A stretch of 41,365 nucleotides of DNA, from positions 1 to 41,365 of the forward strand of contig NZ_BQXQ01000038.1 of NCBI RefSeq assembly GCF_030159055.1. Direction: 5' to 3'. Positions within the stretch are counted from its first letter, which is position 1, and each line of letters begins with the position of its first letter. This document shows positions 16,537-40,500 of the stretch, piece after piece. This stretch comes from Acidovorax sp. SUPP3334 (lineage in GTDB: Bacteria; Pseudomonadota; Gammaproteobacteria; Burkholderiales; Burkholderiaceae_C). The position numbers and the translations under genes were made by a program. The notes beneath the pieces were generated by a model. The model was not told the origin of the DNA. It made no database searches and worked only from the letters and a program-made list of their open reading frames with translations.

Positions 16537-16564
16537 TATGATTCAAATGCGAACTATTCGCATT
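16537..16564 (+). promoter_or_regulatory. Fur box with -10 element upstream of fecI-like gene
   Basis: AATGCGAACTATTCGCATT (16546-16564) is a perfect 8-bp inverted repeat around CTA and closely resembles classical Fur boxes (AATGAGAATNATTCTCATT type). A good -10, TATGAT, lies at 16537-16542 right before it, so bound Fur would cover the transcription start. No clear -35 was seen. Confidence 0.75.
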
Positions 16565-16682
16565 GAAATGGATTTCCGCCGTCGGTCCTGCCGCCCTTTC
16601 GCATGAAGTGACCGGGCCAGGGACGCCGCGGCGGCGAGTCCTTTGGTCCGATCATTGGCACTTGCGGGAAGAACACGGCCTC

Positions 16683-17294
16683 ATGCGCGATCTGATCCAT
16701 GAACTGGTGACCCACTACGGGGATTTGCGCCGGCACCTGACGTACGAGCTCCGGGACCCGCATTACGCGGCCGACATTGCGCAATCGAGCTTCGAGCGGG
16801 TCTATGCCCAGGCCGTGGGTGCCGGCCCCGCAGGCCGGTGCGGCACCCTGGACGTGCCAGTGCCTGCGGCCATCGAATCGCCGCGGGCGCTGCTCTTTCG
16901 GGTGGCGCGCAATCTGTGCATCGACGACTACCGGAAACGCAAGGTCGCCCAGGACTGGGCCAGCCAGCATGCCGGCACCGAAGCCCACGGGGCGGCGCCG
17001 TCCACCGAGTATTTCGCGGCGCAGCGGCAGGTGCTGCAGCGCCTGGTGGCGGCGATCGAGCAACTGCCGCCCCGCCGTCGCGAAGTGTTCCTGCTGTTCC
17101 GTGCCTACGGGCACACACGCACCGAAATCGCCGAGCGCCTGGGCATCACCGAGATGGCCGTGGCCAAGCACATGGTGCGCGCCACGGTGGATTGCTCGCG
17201 CGTGTTCGCCGAGCTGCGCGCCGGCCTGATCGAGCACCAGAGTCCATCCGGCCGCTCGGGATTCGAGGCCAGGCTGGCCGAAGATTTTTCCTGA
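16683..17294 (+). CDS. FecI-family ECF sigma factor
   Basis: This 203-aa sigma factor has region 2 at about 1-85 (YAADIAQSSFERVYAQA, PRALLFRVARNLCIDDYRKR) and region 4 at about 120-180 (AAIEQLPPRRREVFLLFRAY, TRTEIAERLGITEMAVAKHM). It should direct RNA polymerase to the siderophore uptake and probably biosynthesis promoters when released by FecR. The frame opens at a TTG at 16563 inside the Fur box, but the ATG at 16683 is the sensible start, with GGAAGAA upstream. An untypical Gly/Pro insert (AGPAGRCGTLDVPVPAA) lies between regions 2.1 and 2.2. The FecR gene follows 7 nt after its stop. Confidence 0.88.
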   Translation: MRDLIHELVTHYGDLRRHLTYELRDPHYAADIAQSSFERVYAQAVGAGPAGRCGTLDVPVPAAIESPRALLFRVARNLCIDDYRKRKVAQDWASQHAGTEAHGAAPSTEYFAAQRQVLQRLVAAIEQLPPRRREVFLLFRAYGHTRTEIAERLGITEMAVAKHMVRATVDCSRVFAELRAGLIEHQSPSGRSGFEARLAEDFS

Positions 17295-17301
17295 GCCTGG
17301 C

Positions 17302-18336
17302 ATGTCAGTGGCCAGCGCTCCGCGCGAACGGCTGATCGAGCAGGCCATCGCCCTGATCGTTCAGGCGGACGTCGCACCGGACCCCACCGCCCAGGACGCC
17401 CGCGCGGCGCTGGCGCAGTGGCGCCTGCGCTCGGGCGAACACGAAGCCGCCGCCCAGGAAGCCCGCCAGCGCTGGGACGCGATCGGCGGCGTGTCGAGCG
17501 ATCTGCGCGCGCATTTCGGCGAGGCGGCGGCGGCCATCGCGCCCGGCGCCCCTCGCCGCTCGCGCCGGCACCTGTTTCTGTCGGCCGCCACGCTGGTGGG
17601 CACCGGCCTGCTGGCCGGGCGCGGCATGCAGTGGTACTGGCGGCAGCCCGTTTTTACCGCCAGCTATGCCACCCGCACGGCGCAGGTGCTGAAAGTCTCG
17701 CTGACCGACGGGATGGACGGGGGCCGCGGCACCCGGCTGGACCTGTCGCCGCAGAGCGCCCTGGATGTGGCCTTGTACCGGCAACGCCGCAGCGTGCACA
17801 TGGCCCGGGGCGAAGTCCGCTTCGAGGTGGCGCACGAGGCGCACGAGGCGCACGACGCAGGCCGTCCCTTCGTGGTGCATGCCCGCGGCGCACGCATCGA
17901 AGTGATCGGCACCATCTTCACCGTGCGCGACCGGGGCGGCGCCATCACCGTGGGCGTGGAACGCGGGCAGGTGCGGGTGCAGCCGCTCCCCGCCGAGGGC
18001 TTGGCGGGCGACGCCATCGACCTGCGCCCCGGCCAGCTGCTGGAAATCCGCGAAGGCCAGGCCGCGCCCGTGCGCGCGGTGGACCCCGCCACGCTGTCGC
18101 CGTGGCGGGACGGCTGGCTCGTGTTCCAGAACGAGCCGCTGCGCGATGCGCTCGCCACCGTCAATGCGTACCGCGCCCAGCCGATCACGCTGGGCGATGA
18201 GAAGGTGGGCGGGCTGCGCCTTTCCAGCCGCTTTCGTGCGGGCGATTCGGCGGCCCTGCTGGCCACGCTGCCCGCCATCCTGCCGCTGACGGTGCATCGC
18301 CAGGCCGACGGAAGCGCCGAACTGCGCGCCCGCTGA
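17302..18336 (+). CDS. FecR-like anti-sigma/signal transducer
   Basis: This 344-aa inner-membrane protein relays receptor occupancy to the sigma factor. The N-terminal cytoplasmic anti-sigma part (about 1-90) is followed by one membrane helix (LFLSAATLVGTGLLAG, about 92-108). A preceding RRSRRHLFL could serve as a twin-arginine export signal. The periplasmic FecR domain covers about 120-250 (VLKVSLTDGMDGGRGTRLDL, RRSVHMARGEVRFEVAHE, GARIEVIGTIFTVRD). A C-terminal STN-like domain (WRDGWLVFQNEPLRDALATV) should contact the receptor's signalling domain. A small in-frame repeat (HEAHEAHDA, around 17830-17857) looks like local slippage. It sits between its sigma factor and its receptor, the classical order. 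Confidence 0.88.
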   Translation: MSVASAPRERLIEQAIALIVQADVAPDPTAQDARAALAQWRLRSGEHEAAAQEARQRWDAIGGVSSDLRAHFGEAAAAIAPGAPRRSRRHLFLSAATLVGTGLLAGRGMQWYWRQPVFTASYATRTAQVLKVSLTDGMDGGRGTRLDLSPQSALDVALYRQRRSVHMARGEVRFEVAHEAHEAHDAGRPFVVHARGARIEVIGTIFTVRDRGGAITVGVERGQVRVQPLPAEGLAGDAIDLRPGQLLEIREGQAAPVRAVDPATLSPWRDGWLVFQNEPLRDALATVNAYRAQPITLGDEKVGGLRLSSRFRAGDSAALLATLPAILPLTVHRQADGSAELRAR

Positions 18337-18511
18337 AAGGCCACGGGGCACCTCGCACCCCGGGCCGGCAACGTTCGGCATGGCGGGTGTCTCCGTTTTT
18401 CGCACCGGAACGTCCACAGGACACAAGCACACGCCACGCCCGCCGTCGGGCCGTGGGCCGGACCGCGATGACCGCCGCCCTGCCGTTCGTTTCACCTGGA
18501 GTTTCACTGCC

Positions 18512-20905
18512 ATGCCCGCCTTTCCCCGTCAGACCCTGCTGGGCGCCGCGCTCGCCGCCGCGTTCGGAACCCTTCTTGCGGGCGCAAGCCCGGTAGCGCG
18601 GGCCCAGACGGCGCCCGCCGTGGCGTCCCAGGCCTTCGACGTGAAGATCGCGGCCCAACCCCTGGGCAGCGCGCTGGCCGAGCTGTCGCGGCAGACGGGC
18701 GTGCCGGTGTTCGCCGCAGGCGACCTGATGGCCGGCACCGAATCCCGCCCGGTGTCGGGCCGCCTGACGGTGGAGCAGGCCCTGCAGTCCATGCTGGCCG
18801 GCAGTGCGCTGGAAGCCGGTAGCGCCGCGGGCGGGGGATTCGCCATCCGCCGCGCGAGCCGGCAGGCGGCCAGCGGCACGCTGTCCACCGTGGTCGTGAA
18901 GGCCGGGGCCGACACCGAGCGGCCCGATGGCCCGGTGGTCGGCTACGTGGCCCAGCGCAGCAGGACGGCGACCAAGACAGACACGGCCCTGCTCGAAACG
19001 CCGCAGTCGATCTCGGTGATCGGGCGCACCGAAATGGACGCGCGGGGCTCGCTGGACCTGATGGACATCGTGGCGCAGACGCCCGGGGTTTCGGTGGCCG
19101 CCTACGGACCGGACAACCGCGGCTGGGAATACATCTCGCTGCGCGGCTTTCCCGGCAACACCAGCAGCTACCGCGACGGGTTGCCGCAGACGCAGTTCGG
19201 CGTGGTCTATCGCATGACCGAGCCTTACGGGCTGGAGCGGGTGGAAGTGCTGCGGGGCCCCGCCTCGGTGCTCTTCGGCCAGGGCGACGCCGGCGGGGTC
19301 ATCAACCGCGTGAGCAAGGCGCCCAGCGCCGATGCCACGCGGGAGATCGAGGTGCAGGTCGGCAGCTTCGACCGCAGGCAACTGGCCTTCGACGTGGGCG
19401 GCGCATTCAGCGAGGGCAGCGACCTGAGCTTTCGCCTGGTGGGCGTGGGCCTGGACAGCAATGACCAGGACCGCTACCCGAACGGCGACCGAATCAACCG
19501 CACGCATGCCTACCTTGCGCCTTCGCTGCGCTGGCAGCCGAGTGCCGCCACGTCGTTCACGCTGCTGGGCGAGTTTCTGAAGGACAAGTCGGGCGAAGAC
19601 CCCTACTACGCCAACTTCTTCGGGCCGGACGGCAAGCTGCGGCACGTGAAATACGGCGACCCGTCCTTCAGCCGCTTTCAGCAGGACCAGTCTTCGCTGG
19701 GCTACCAGTTCGAACACACGCTGAACAGCGGCTGGACGGTGCGCCAGAACGCCCGCTACACCGACATCGCCCTGGAGCGCAACGCGCTGTGGGCGGATTC
19801 GGTGCTGGCGGACGGGCACACCATTTCGCGCAGCACGCGCACATGGGACGACGGGCTGAAACAGGGCTCCATCGACACGCAGGTGCAAGGCAAGATCAGC
19901 ACCGGCACGGTGGAGCACACGCTGCTCTTCGGGCTGGACTGGAACCGGATCGAGGGCACGGCGCTGCGCTTTCGGGGCGCGGGCCCCAATCTGGATCTGC
20001 TGAACCCCGTGTACGGCATGGCGGTGCCCGCGCCGACCACGCCGATGGCGAATTTCACCCAGAAGATGGACCAGATCGGGCTTTATGCACAAGACCAGAT
20101 CCGCTTCGGAGAGCGCTGGGTGGCCACGCTGGGCGGGCGCCAGGACCACGTCAAGACCACGACCGACAACCGGCTGAGCGCCCCGCAGCGCACCACGCAG
20201 AGCGACGATGCCTTCAGTGGCCGCATCGGGGTGAACTACCTGCTGGGCGGAGGCTGGTCACCCTACGCGAGTTATGCCGAATCGTTCTTGCCCACGAGCG
20301 GCGTGGACCTCAACAACAACCCGTTCAAGCCCAGCCGGGGCAAGCAGGTGGAGGTGGGGATCAAGTACCAGCCGGAAGGCGGCAAGAGCCTGTTCACGGC
20401 GGCCGTGTTCGACCTGAGAAAGACCAACGTGGTGACTTACGACAACATCACGTCCGACCCCCGGCAGATCGGCAAGCAGCGATCGCGCGGGCTGGAGCTG
20501 GAGGCCAAGGCCGAGCTGATGCGCGGGCTGAGCGCCACGGCCTCGTTCACGGTGCTGAATCTCAAGGTGCTGGAAAGCGCGGACTCGAGCGAGCGGGGCA
20601 AGATCCCGCCCACGGTGCCCAAGCAGACGGCCTCGCTCTGGCTGGACTATGCGATCGGCGGGGGCTTCGGCGTGGGTGCGGGCGTGAACTACGTGGGCGA
20701 GCGCCAGAACGACGAGGCCAACACCTCGGCCGAAGGCGGCTTCACCCTGCTCAACGCCTCGCTGCGCTACGACCAGGGCCCGTGGCGTTTCGGGCTGAAC
20801 GCCACCAACCTGCTGGACCGCAAGTACAACACCATCTGCTACCACCGCGAGTGCTACATGGGGCGTGAACGCACCCTGACGGCGACGGCCAAGTACCGCT
20901 GGTAG
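18512..20905 (+). CDS. TonB-dependent siderophore receptor with signalling (STN) domain
   Basis: This 797-aa outer-membrane receptor of the FpvA/FecA class begins with a signal peptide (MPAFPRQTLLGAALAAAFGT..., cleavage near ARAQ). The periplasmic STN signalling domain (about 42-110: FDVKIAAQPLGSALAELSRQ) is followed by a TonB-box-like stretch (TLSTVVVKA). The plug (about 150-265: LLETPQSISVIGRTEMDARG, ISLRGFPGN, ERVEVLRGPASVLFGQGDAG) precedes a 22-strand barrel ending in the aromatic ...TATAKYRW. It should import the ferric siderophore and signal through FecR to FecI. The frame starts at 18380, but the ATG at 18512 gives the signal peptide. The last codons and stop are repeated in tandem downstream. 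Confidence 0.92.
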   Translation: MPAFPRQTLLGAALAAAFGTLLAGASPVARAQTAPAVASQAFDVKIAAQPLGSALAELSRQTGVPVFAAGDLMAGTESRPVSGRLTVEQALQSMLAGSALEAGSAAGGGFAIRRASRQAASGTLSTVVVKAGADTERPDGPVVGYVAQRSRTATKTDTALLETPQSISVIGRTEMDARGSLDLMDIVAQTPGVSVAAYGPDNRGWEYISLRGFPGNTSSYRDGLPQTQFGVVYRMTEPYGLERVEVLRGPASVLFGQGDAGGVINRVSKAPSADATREIEVQVGSFDRRQLAFDVGGAFSEGSDLSFRLVGVGLDSNDQDRYPNGDRINRTHAYLAPSLRWQPSAATSFTLLGEFLKDKSGEDPYYANFFGPDGKLRHVKYGDPSFSRFQQDQSSLGYQFEHTLNSGWTVRQNARYTDIALERNALWADSVLADGHTISRSTRTWDDGLKQGSIDTQVQGKISTGTVEHTLLFGLDWNRIEGTALRFRGAGPNLDLLNPVYGMAVPAPTTPMANFTQKMDQIGLYAQDQIRFGERWVATLGGRQDHVKTTTDNRLSAPQRTTQSDDAFSGRIGVNYLLGGGWSPYASYAESFLPTSGVDLNNNPFKPSRGKQVEVGIKYQPEGGKSLFTAAVFDLRKTNVVTYDNITSDPRQIGKQRSRGLELEAKAELMRGLSATASFTVLNLKVLESADSSERGKIPPTVPKQTASLWLDYAIGGGFGVGAGVNYVGERQNDEANTSAEGGFTLLNASLRYDQGPWRFGLNATNLLDRKYNTICYHRECYMGRERTLTATAKYRW

Positions 20906-20953
20906 TACCGCTGGTAGACCGCTGGTAGTACCGCTGCTGGTAGTACCGCTGGT
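20894..20953 (+). repeat. 12-bp tandem repeat of receptor's last codons and stop
   Basis: TACCGCTGGTAG (Tyr-Arg-Trp-stop) ends the receptor gene at 20905. It is repeated about four more times with small indels (20906-20917, 20918-20928, 20929-20943, 20944-20953). All extra copies are untranslated. Confidence 0.9.
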
Positions 20954-20996
20954 GAACAAGCCGTGGCGCGGCGCGCTGGCGCTGGCGGCGGCTCAC

Positions 20997-21031
20997 GGCC
21001 CGCCTTTCGTCTCTTGCGCGAAAGGCGGGCC
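20997..21031. terminator. Hairpin between convergent receptor and NRPS genes
   Basis: The arms GGCCCGCCTTTCG (20997-21009) and CGAAAGGCGGGCC (21019-21031) form a 13-bp perfect stem with a 9-nt loop. It lies between the receptor stop and the last NRPS stop, so it can end transcription from both sides. No long T-run follows on either strand, so efficiency is uncertain. Confidence 0.65.
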
Positions 21032-21059
21032 GCTCGCATTCAGCCCAGCATGAGGGCGG

Positions 21060-25201
<4,142 letters not shown>

Positions 25202-25205
<4 letters not shown>

Positions 25206-28200
25206 GCGGGAACCGCCGTTTCGGAGGTTGCATCACGCCGGGCCTGCGCCCGCTGCTCCAACTGGTCCGCAGGGACGCCCCCTTCCTGCCGCAGGGCGGC
25301 GGCCAGTGCCGAGATGCTCGGGTGATCGAACACCAGTCCCGGCGCGACGTCGATCTGCAACTGTTTGCGAAGGCGCGCCACCAGCTTGATCACCAGCAGC
25401 GAATGCGCGCCCAGATCGAAGAAGTCGTCACGCACGCCGATGGACCCGCGCTGCAGAAGCTGGGCCATGGCTTCGGCCAGCCAATGTTCGAGCGCGTCGC
25501 GCGGCGGCTCCGGCGGGGCTTGGCGCACATCGGACACCGCCAGGGCGGCCAGGGCAACGCGGTCGATCTTGCCGTTGGGCAGCCGTGGAAACTGCGCCAG
25601 CACCACGCAGCGCGCGGGCACCATGGCGGAGGGCAACCGATCCTCGACATGGCTTCGCAGCGCTGCAGGCGTTGGCGGCGCTGCGGCGCTTTCGGCCCCA
25701 GCCACGACGAAGGCGGCCAGTTCGGTCGCGCTCCCATCGCCCAACACCGGAATCACCGTGGCCTGCGCAACCTGCGGGTGCAACGCCAGCACTGCCTCCA
25801 CCTCGGCAGGCTCGACGCGAAAGCCGCGGATCTTGATCTGGTGGTCGGCACGCCCTGCCAGCCGGATGCCGCCGCCCACCAGGCGGTAGGCCAGGTCCCC
25901 GGTGCGGTACATGCGCTCCCCCGGCACGAAGGGGTCGTCGATGAATGCCTCCCCGCTCTCGGCGCGATGCAGATAGCCACGGCACTGCTGCGCGCCGCCG
26001 ATGAAGACCATGCCCCGCCCGCCCTGAGGCACCAGTTGCAAGTGTTCGTCGAGCACATGGACGCGGTTGTTGGCGAGCACCTGGGTGAGCGGCAGCGTGG
26101 CACTGCCGCCGGTCTCGCTGCCAGGCTGGTGGGCATGCACCATGACACCGACCGTGGTTTCGGTGGGCCCGTAATGGTTGTAGATGCGGCATCGCGGTGC
26201 CAGGCGTTCGATGCGCTGCAGCAGCGCGCCGGTCGTGGCCTCCCCACCGAGTACCAGCGTGTCCGGCAGCACCGGCGCTTCGTGTTCCAGCAGCGCTTCC
26301 AAATGCGAAGGCACCATCTTGATCGCATCGATGCGGCGCTGTGTCATGAATGCCGAGAAGGCCCGCGCATCCCCGACATCGTCCGGACCCGCGATGACCA
26401 GGCATGCGCCATTGAACAGCGCGCCGAACAATGCGGTATTGCCCAGGTCGGCGACCACCGAGCTCGTCAGGGCCCAGCGCCGGCACCGGCCCAGGTCCAT
26501 GGCTTGCGTGGCAGCCGCCACGTAGTTGAGCAACTGGGCCTGTCCGATCACCACGCCCTTGGGCTGCCCGGTCGATCCGGAGGTGTAGAGCACGTAGGCG
26601 AGATCGTCCATCGACGGGGAGCGGTTCCAGGCCGGCGCTGCCGGGTCCGTTCGGTGCGCCACCTGCGGATCGATCACATCGGCCAGAGCGATTTCGTGCC
26701 AGGGCTGTGTCTTTTCGGAAGGCCCTGCGCTGTCGGCCGCGCGAGCACTGAGCACGCAGGCCGGCCGCGCGTGCTCCAGCACGCCGTGGCGCCGTGCGGC
26801 CGGCCAGTCGGGCTCCAGCGGCAAATAGCCCGCACCGACACGCCAGGCGGCGAGCATGGCCACGACCAGGTCGAGCGAGCGCGGCAACTCGATGGCCAAC
26901 AACCCACCTGCCGGCAAACCACGGGAGTGCAGCGCTTGCGCCATGCGATCCACACGGGCTTCAAGCTCGCGGTAGCTCAGGCGCTCGGCACCCGCCTCGA
27001 TGGCCGGCGCGTCCGGCGTCTGCGCGGCCCAGCGGGCGATGTGCTGGCCCACCGTCAACGGGCCGACATCCAGGGTGGCCTGGTTGATCGACAGCAGCAA
27101 CGCGCGCTCGCGCTCTCCCACCAGCGAGAAGCGGTCCACAGGACCATCGGGCTGCGCCACCACGGCAGCCAGCAAGGTGGTGAATTGCGCCAGCAGCACA
27201 TCGGCAGCCGCATCGATGCATCGATCGGCCGCAGCGTAAAGGCCCAATTGGGCGGGTTGCCCGGCGGACCACTGCACGTCGAGCACGCCATCGAAGCATG
27301 GCAACGGCGTGGGCAAGGCCTCCACCTGCCAGACGGTTTCACCCGCAACGTAGCTTGCCGGTACAGGACGGGCCAGGAAACCCCACCGGGGGTGCGCGGC
27401 GAGCGGCATGGCGTCCAGCGGACAGAACTCCTGCGCCTGCACGTGCGCATCGAGGGTGGCGTGCAGGCGGTTCAACCAGTCGGAAAACCGAGTGGTGGCG
27501 GGAATGTCCACGGCCACCGGCAGCACTTTGCCGAACGCGCCCACACTGCCCTGCATGACGTCATAGTCGTCCCGGCAATCGTGCTGCCACCCTGCCATGA
27601 AGCGGCTCTCCTGGGACAGCCGCGAGAGCAGCAGCCACCACACCGCCTGCAGCAGGGTGTGGACAGGGGTTCCCGCAGCATTGGCCGCGGCCTCGACACG
27701 CTGTGCCAGTGCCGGCTCGACGGGCGAACGATGGCGCAATTCGAGGCGAACCGGCAGATCGGCGCCGTGCTGTCCAGTCCATGCACCAAGGCGCAGGGGC
27801 GGCAACGTGTCGCCGGCTCCCACGTGGCGCTGCCAGTAGGCCTGGCCTTGCGGCGCGTCATTGCCGCCTTCCAGGTCTTGGCGCCATTCGACGAACTGCG
27901 CGTATTGGAACGGCTCCTCCGCCGCATCTGCCGATTCGCCGGCATAGGCGCGGGCAATCTGCTCCAGCAGCGAAGCCAAGCTGCCCTGGTCCACGGCCAG
28001 AGCATTCCCCACGAGCGCCAGAACGTGCCGGGCATCGCCGGTGCGGGCCAGGCCCACGCGCAGCACGGCCGCGCGAGAAGGGTCCAGGGGTGCAGAGGCC
28101 AAGCCTTGGAGCCATTCGTCCAAGGCCAGGCTGCCTGCCGCCGAGGAGCGCAGATCGCAGGCGTGCCAATCCAGGGCTGGCGGTGGCTCCATGGGTTGCT

Positions 28201-28441
28201 GGCGCACACCGCGATAACCCGGCACCGCACGCAGCGCGGTGGACAACGCGCCATGCGCTCTCGCAACGGACTCCACAGCGGCACGCAGCCGAATCGGCTC
28301 CAAAGGGCCGTCGATGCGAGTCCGCAGCTGCAAAGTCAACACTGCGGCGCAAGGGTCCGAACCGGCCATCGACAGCAAGGCGCGCTGCTCCGGGCTCAGG
28401 GGAAAGGTGGCTTCAGCGAGATCGGTCAATGTGGACATCAT
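25202..28441 (-). CDS. NRPS: degenerate C-like (interface) domain-A(Asp)-PCP
   Basis: This is a 1079-aa protein. The first ~450 residues have the condensation-domain fold, but the HHxxxDG motif is replaced by NALAVDQ, so the catalytic His is lost. This recalls the interface domains known to sit beside beta-hydroxylases in siderophore NRPSs. The adenylation domain (about 470-950; YTSGSTGQPKGV, YNHYGPTETT) reads DLTKVGHVGK, the aspartate code. The carrier domain (about 980-1057) has GAHSL instead of GGHSL. The ATG at 28439-28441 follows the upstream gene's TGA by one nucleotide. The frame continues upstream inside that gene but is not coding there. The upstream protein ends in C-hydroxylase, so the two together form one C-hydroxylase-interface-A(Asp)-PCP module. 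Confidence 0.9.
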
Positions 28442-28442
28442 T

Positions 28443-37528
<9,086 letters not shown>

Positions 37529-37529
<1 letters not shown>

Positions 37530-40500
37530 CAAAGGGTCTCCAAGCTATCGATCAAGGCGTCGATGTCCGACAGGGCCTGCGCAGCGGGCCGCTGGCCTTG
37601 TGATTGCGAAAGCAGTTCAGCCATGTCACGCAGCACCGGAAACTGGAAGACTTGCCGGAGCGTGAGTTCGGTGTGCACCAGGTCCTGCACGCGAGCGACC
37701 AGCCGTGTGGACAGCAGCGAATGTCCCCCCAGTTCGAAGAAGTGGTCGTTGCGCCCGACGCGCTCCAGGCCCAGCACCTCGGCCCAGATCGCAGCCAGCG
37801 CCTCTTCGATCTCCCCCTGTGGCGCCTCGTACCCTTCCCCCGCCCCGAACTGCGCCGCAGGCAGCGCCTTCCTGTCCACCTTGCCGTTGGCATTCAGCGG
37901 CAGCCCCTGCAGCACCACGGCCACCGCCGGCACCATGTAGTCCGGCAGGGCCTGCCCCAGCCGCTCTCGCAGCCAGGTGGCATCGATCCGCCGTGCGCCC
38001 GCTTCCTCTGACCGCCCATGCCCTTGCTCGCTCCCGTGCAGCGCCACGTACGCCACCAGCCGCCCGCCCTGCTCCACCACCACCGCCTCCCGCACCTCCG
38101 GCTGCCCCAGCAGTTGCGCCTCAATCTCCCCCAGCTCGATCCGCAGCCCGCGGATCTTCACCTGGTGGTCCAGCCGTCCCAGGTATTCCAGCTGCCCCTG
38201 CGCGTTCCAGCGCACCAGGTCTCCCGTCCGGTACAGCCTCTGCCCACCATCGCCTGCGATGAAGCGCTCGGCCGTGAGCCCGGCTCTGCCCAGGTAGCCG
38301 CGCGCCAGGCTGATCCCGCCCAGGTACAGCTCTCCCGCCACCCCCAGCGGCACGGGGTTCAACTGCCCATCCAGCACCAGGGCCTGCGTGGCCGAGATCG
38401 GCCGGCCGATCGGCACCTGCGTGCGACCGTCCTCCCGGCATTGCCACTGCGTGACGTCGATCGCCGCCTCGGTGGGCCCGTACAGGTTGTACAGAGAGGC
38501 TTTCGGCCATCGCTGCAGTGCGGCGCTCTGCGTGGCGGCGGGCAACGCCTCTCCGCTGCACACGATGCGCCGCAGGCTGCTGCAGGCGGCGGCGCCTTCA
38601 TGGGCCAGAAATGCCTGCAGCATCGATGGCACGAAGTGCATGGTGCTTACCGCATGGCGCTGGATGAGCGCCGCCAGCCGAGCCGGCTCATGGTGATCGC
38701 CCGGAGCAGCCAGCACCAATCGCGCTCCCTGCATCAAAGGCCAGAAGAACTCCCACACCGAGACGTCGAACCCGAACGGCGTTTTCTGCAGTACGGTGTC
38801 GTTGGCGTCCAGCGCATAGGCGTGTTGCATCCACGCAAGCCGGTTGTGCAACGCGGCATGCCGGTTGGCAGCGCCTTTGGGCCGCCCGGTGGAGCCGGAG
38901 GTGTAGATGACATAGGCCAGGTTCTCTGCGTGCAGCGCCACCTTCGGGTCGTGCTCGGGCTCGTCGTTCAGCACCAGCGTGTCCAGCGCCAGGACGCTCA
39001 GGCCAGCCGCCTGGGAAACGCTGTCGCCCAGGTGGCTTTGCGTGAGCAGCAGTGCGATGCCGCTGTCCTGCACCATGTACGCCAGCCGCTCGGGCGGGTA
39101 CTGCGGGTCCAGCGGCACGTAGGCGCCCCCTGCTTTCAGGATGCCCAGCAGGCCCACCACCATCTCGGTGCTGCGCTCCACCAGAATGCCCACCCGCGTC
39201 TCGGGCCGCACGCCAAGACGCACCAGCCGGTGCGCCAGCCGGTTGGCACGGGCGTTGAGCTGCCCGTAGCTCAAGCGTTCCTCGCCGAACACCAGCGCAG
39301 GCGCATTCGGCTGCAACCGCGCCTGGCGCTCGAACAATTCGTGCACGGGCACGGGGGCCCCGTGGCCCTGGCGGTTGTCGCCCCAGGCCGCCAGCTGCGC
39401 CTGCTCGGCCGCGCCCAGCAACGGCACTTCGCCCACCAGCTGCTCCGGGTGATCGGCCAGCGCCTGCAACAGCGCTACGTAGTGGCCCGCCATCCTCTCT
39501 ATCGTCTGCGCTTCGAACAGCTCCGCCGCGTACGTCCACTGCGCACTCAATCGACCCTCTGGCTGTTCGGTGGTGCTGAGCGCCAGCTCGAACTGCGCCG
39601 TTCCATCCGTCAAAGGCTGGTCTTTCAACACCAAGCCGGGCATGTTTCGCAAAGCGCCCAGGCCATTGCGCTGATGGTTGAACAGCACCTGGAACAGCGG
39701 ACTGACGCCCAGGCTGCGATCGGGCTGCAGCGCCTCCACCAGTTGCTCGAACGGCAGGTCTTGGTTCGCCTGCGCCTCTTTGGCCGCCCGTTGGGCAGCG
39801 GCGAGCACACCCCCGATCGCGGTGCGGCCATCGAATTGCCCGCGCAACACCTGGGTGTTCACGAAGAAGCCGATCAGCCCCTGGGTTTCGACACGGTCAC
39901 GATTGGCAATCGGCACACCGACCCGGATATCCCGCAAGCCGGAGTACCGGTGCAGCAGTGCCTGGAAACCCGCCAGCAAGGCCATGAATAGCGTGGCGTC
40001 GTGTGATCGCGCTCGGCGTTTCAGCGCGCTGACCAGCGACGGAGCCAGATCGATCTCGCAGAGTGCAGCACGGTATTCGCCATTTGCACGCCGCACGCCA
40101 TCGGCGGGCAACTGCAGCACCGGATGCTCCTGGCCCAATTGCTGCGTCCAGTACGCGAGCTGCCGATCCTTTTCGCCCGCTTCCAGCCACTGGCGGTGCC
40201 AGGCGGCATAGTCAGCGTATTGAATGGGGAGCGGCGGTTGAGCGAGCGACTGGCCCTGCTGCCATGCTTGGTACCGCGCGACGAATTCGTCCACCAGTAT
40301 CTGCATGGACCAGCCATCGGAGACGATGTGGTGCATGGCCACGACAAGCCAATGCTCATGCTCTGCCAAGCGGATCAATCCCACGCGCAGCAAGGGGCCG
40401 GTGGTGAGGTCGAAAGGCGTTTGGCTGATAAGCCGGGCTTCTTCTCGAGCGCGGCGGGGTTGCTCCAGCGAGTCGATATTGCGCAGGTCCGTCACTTGCA

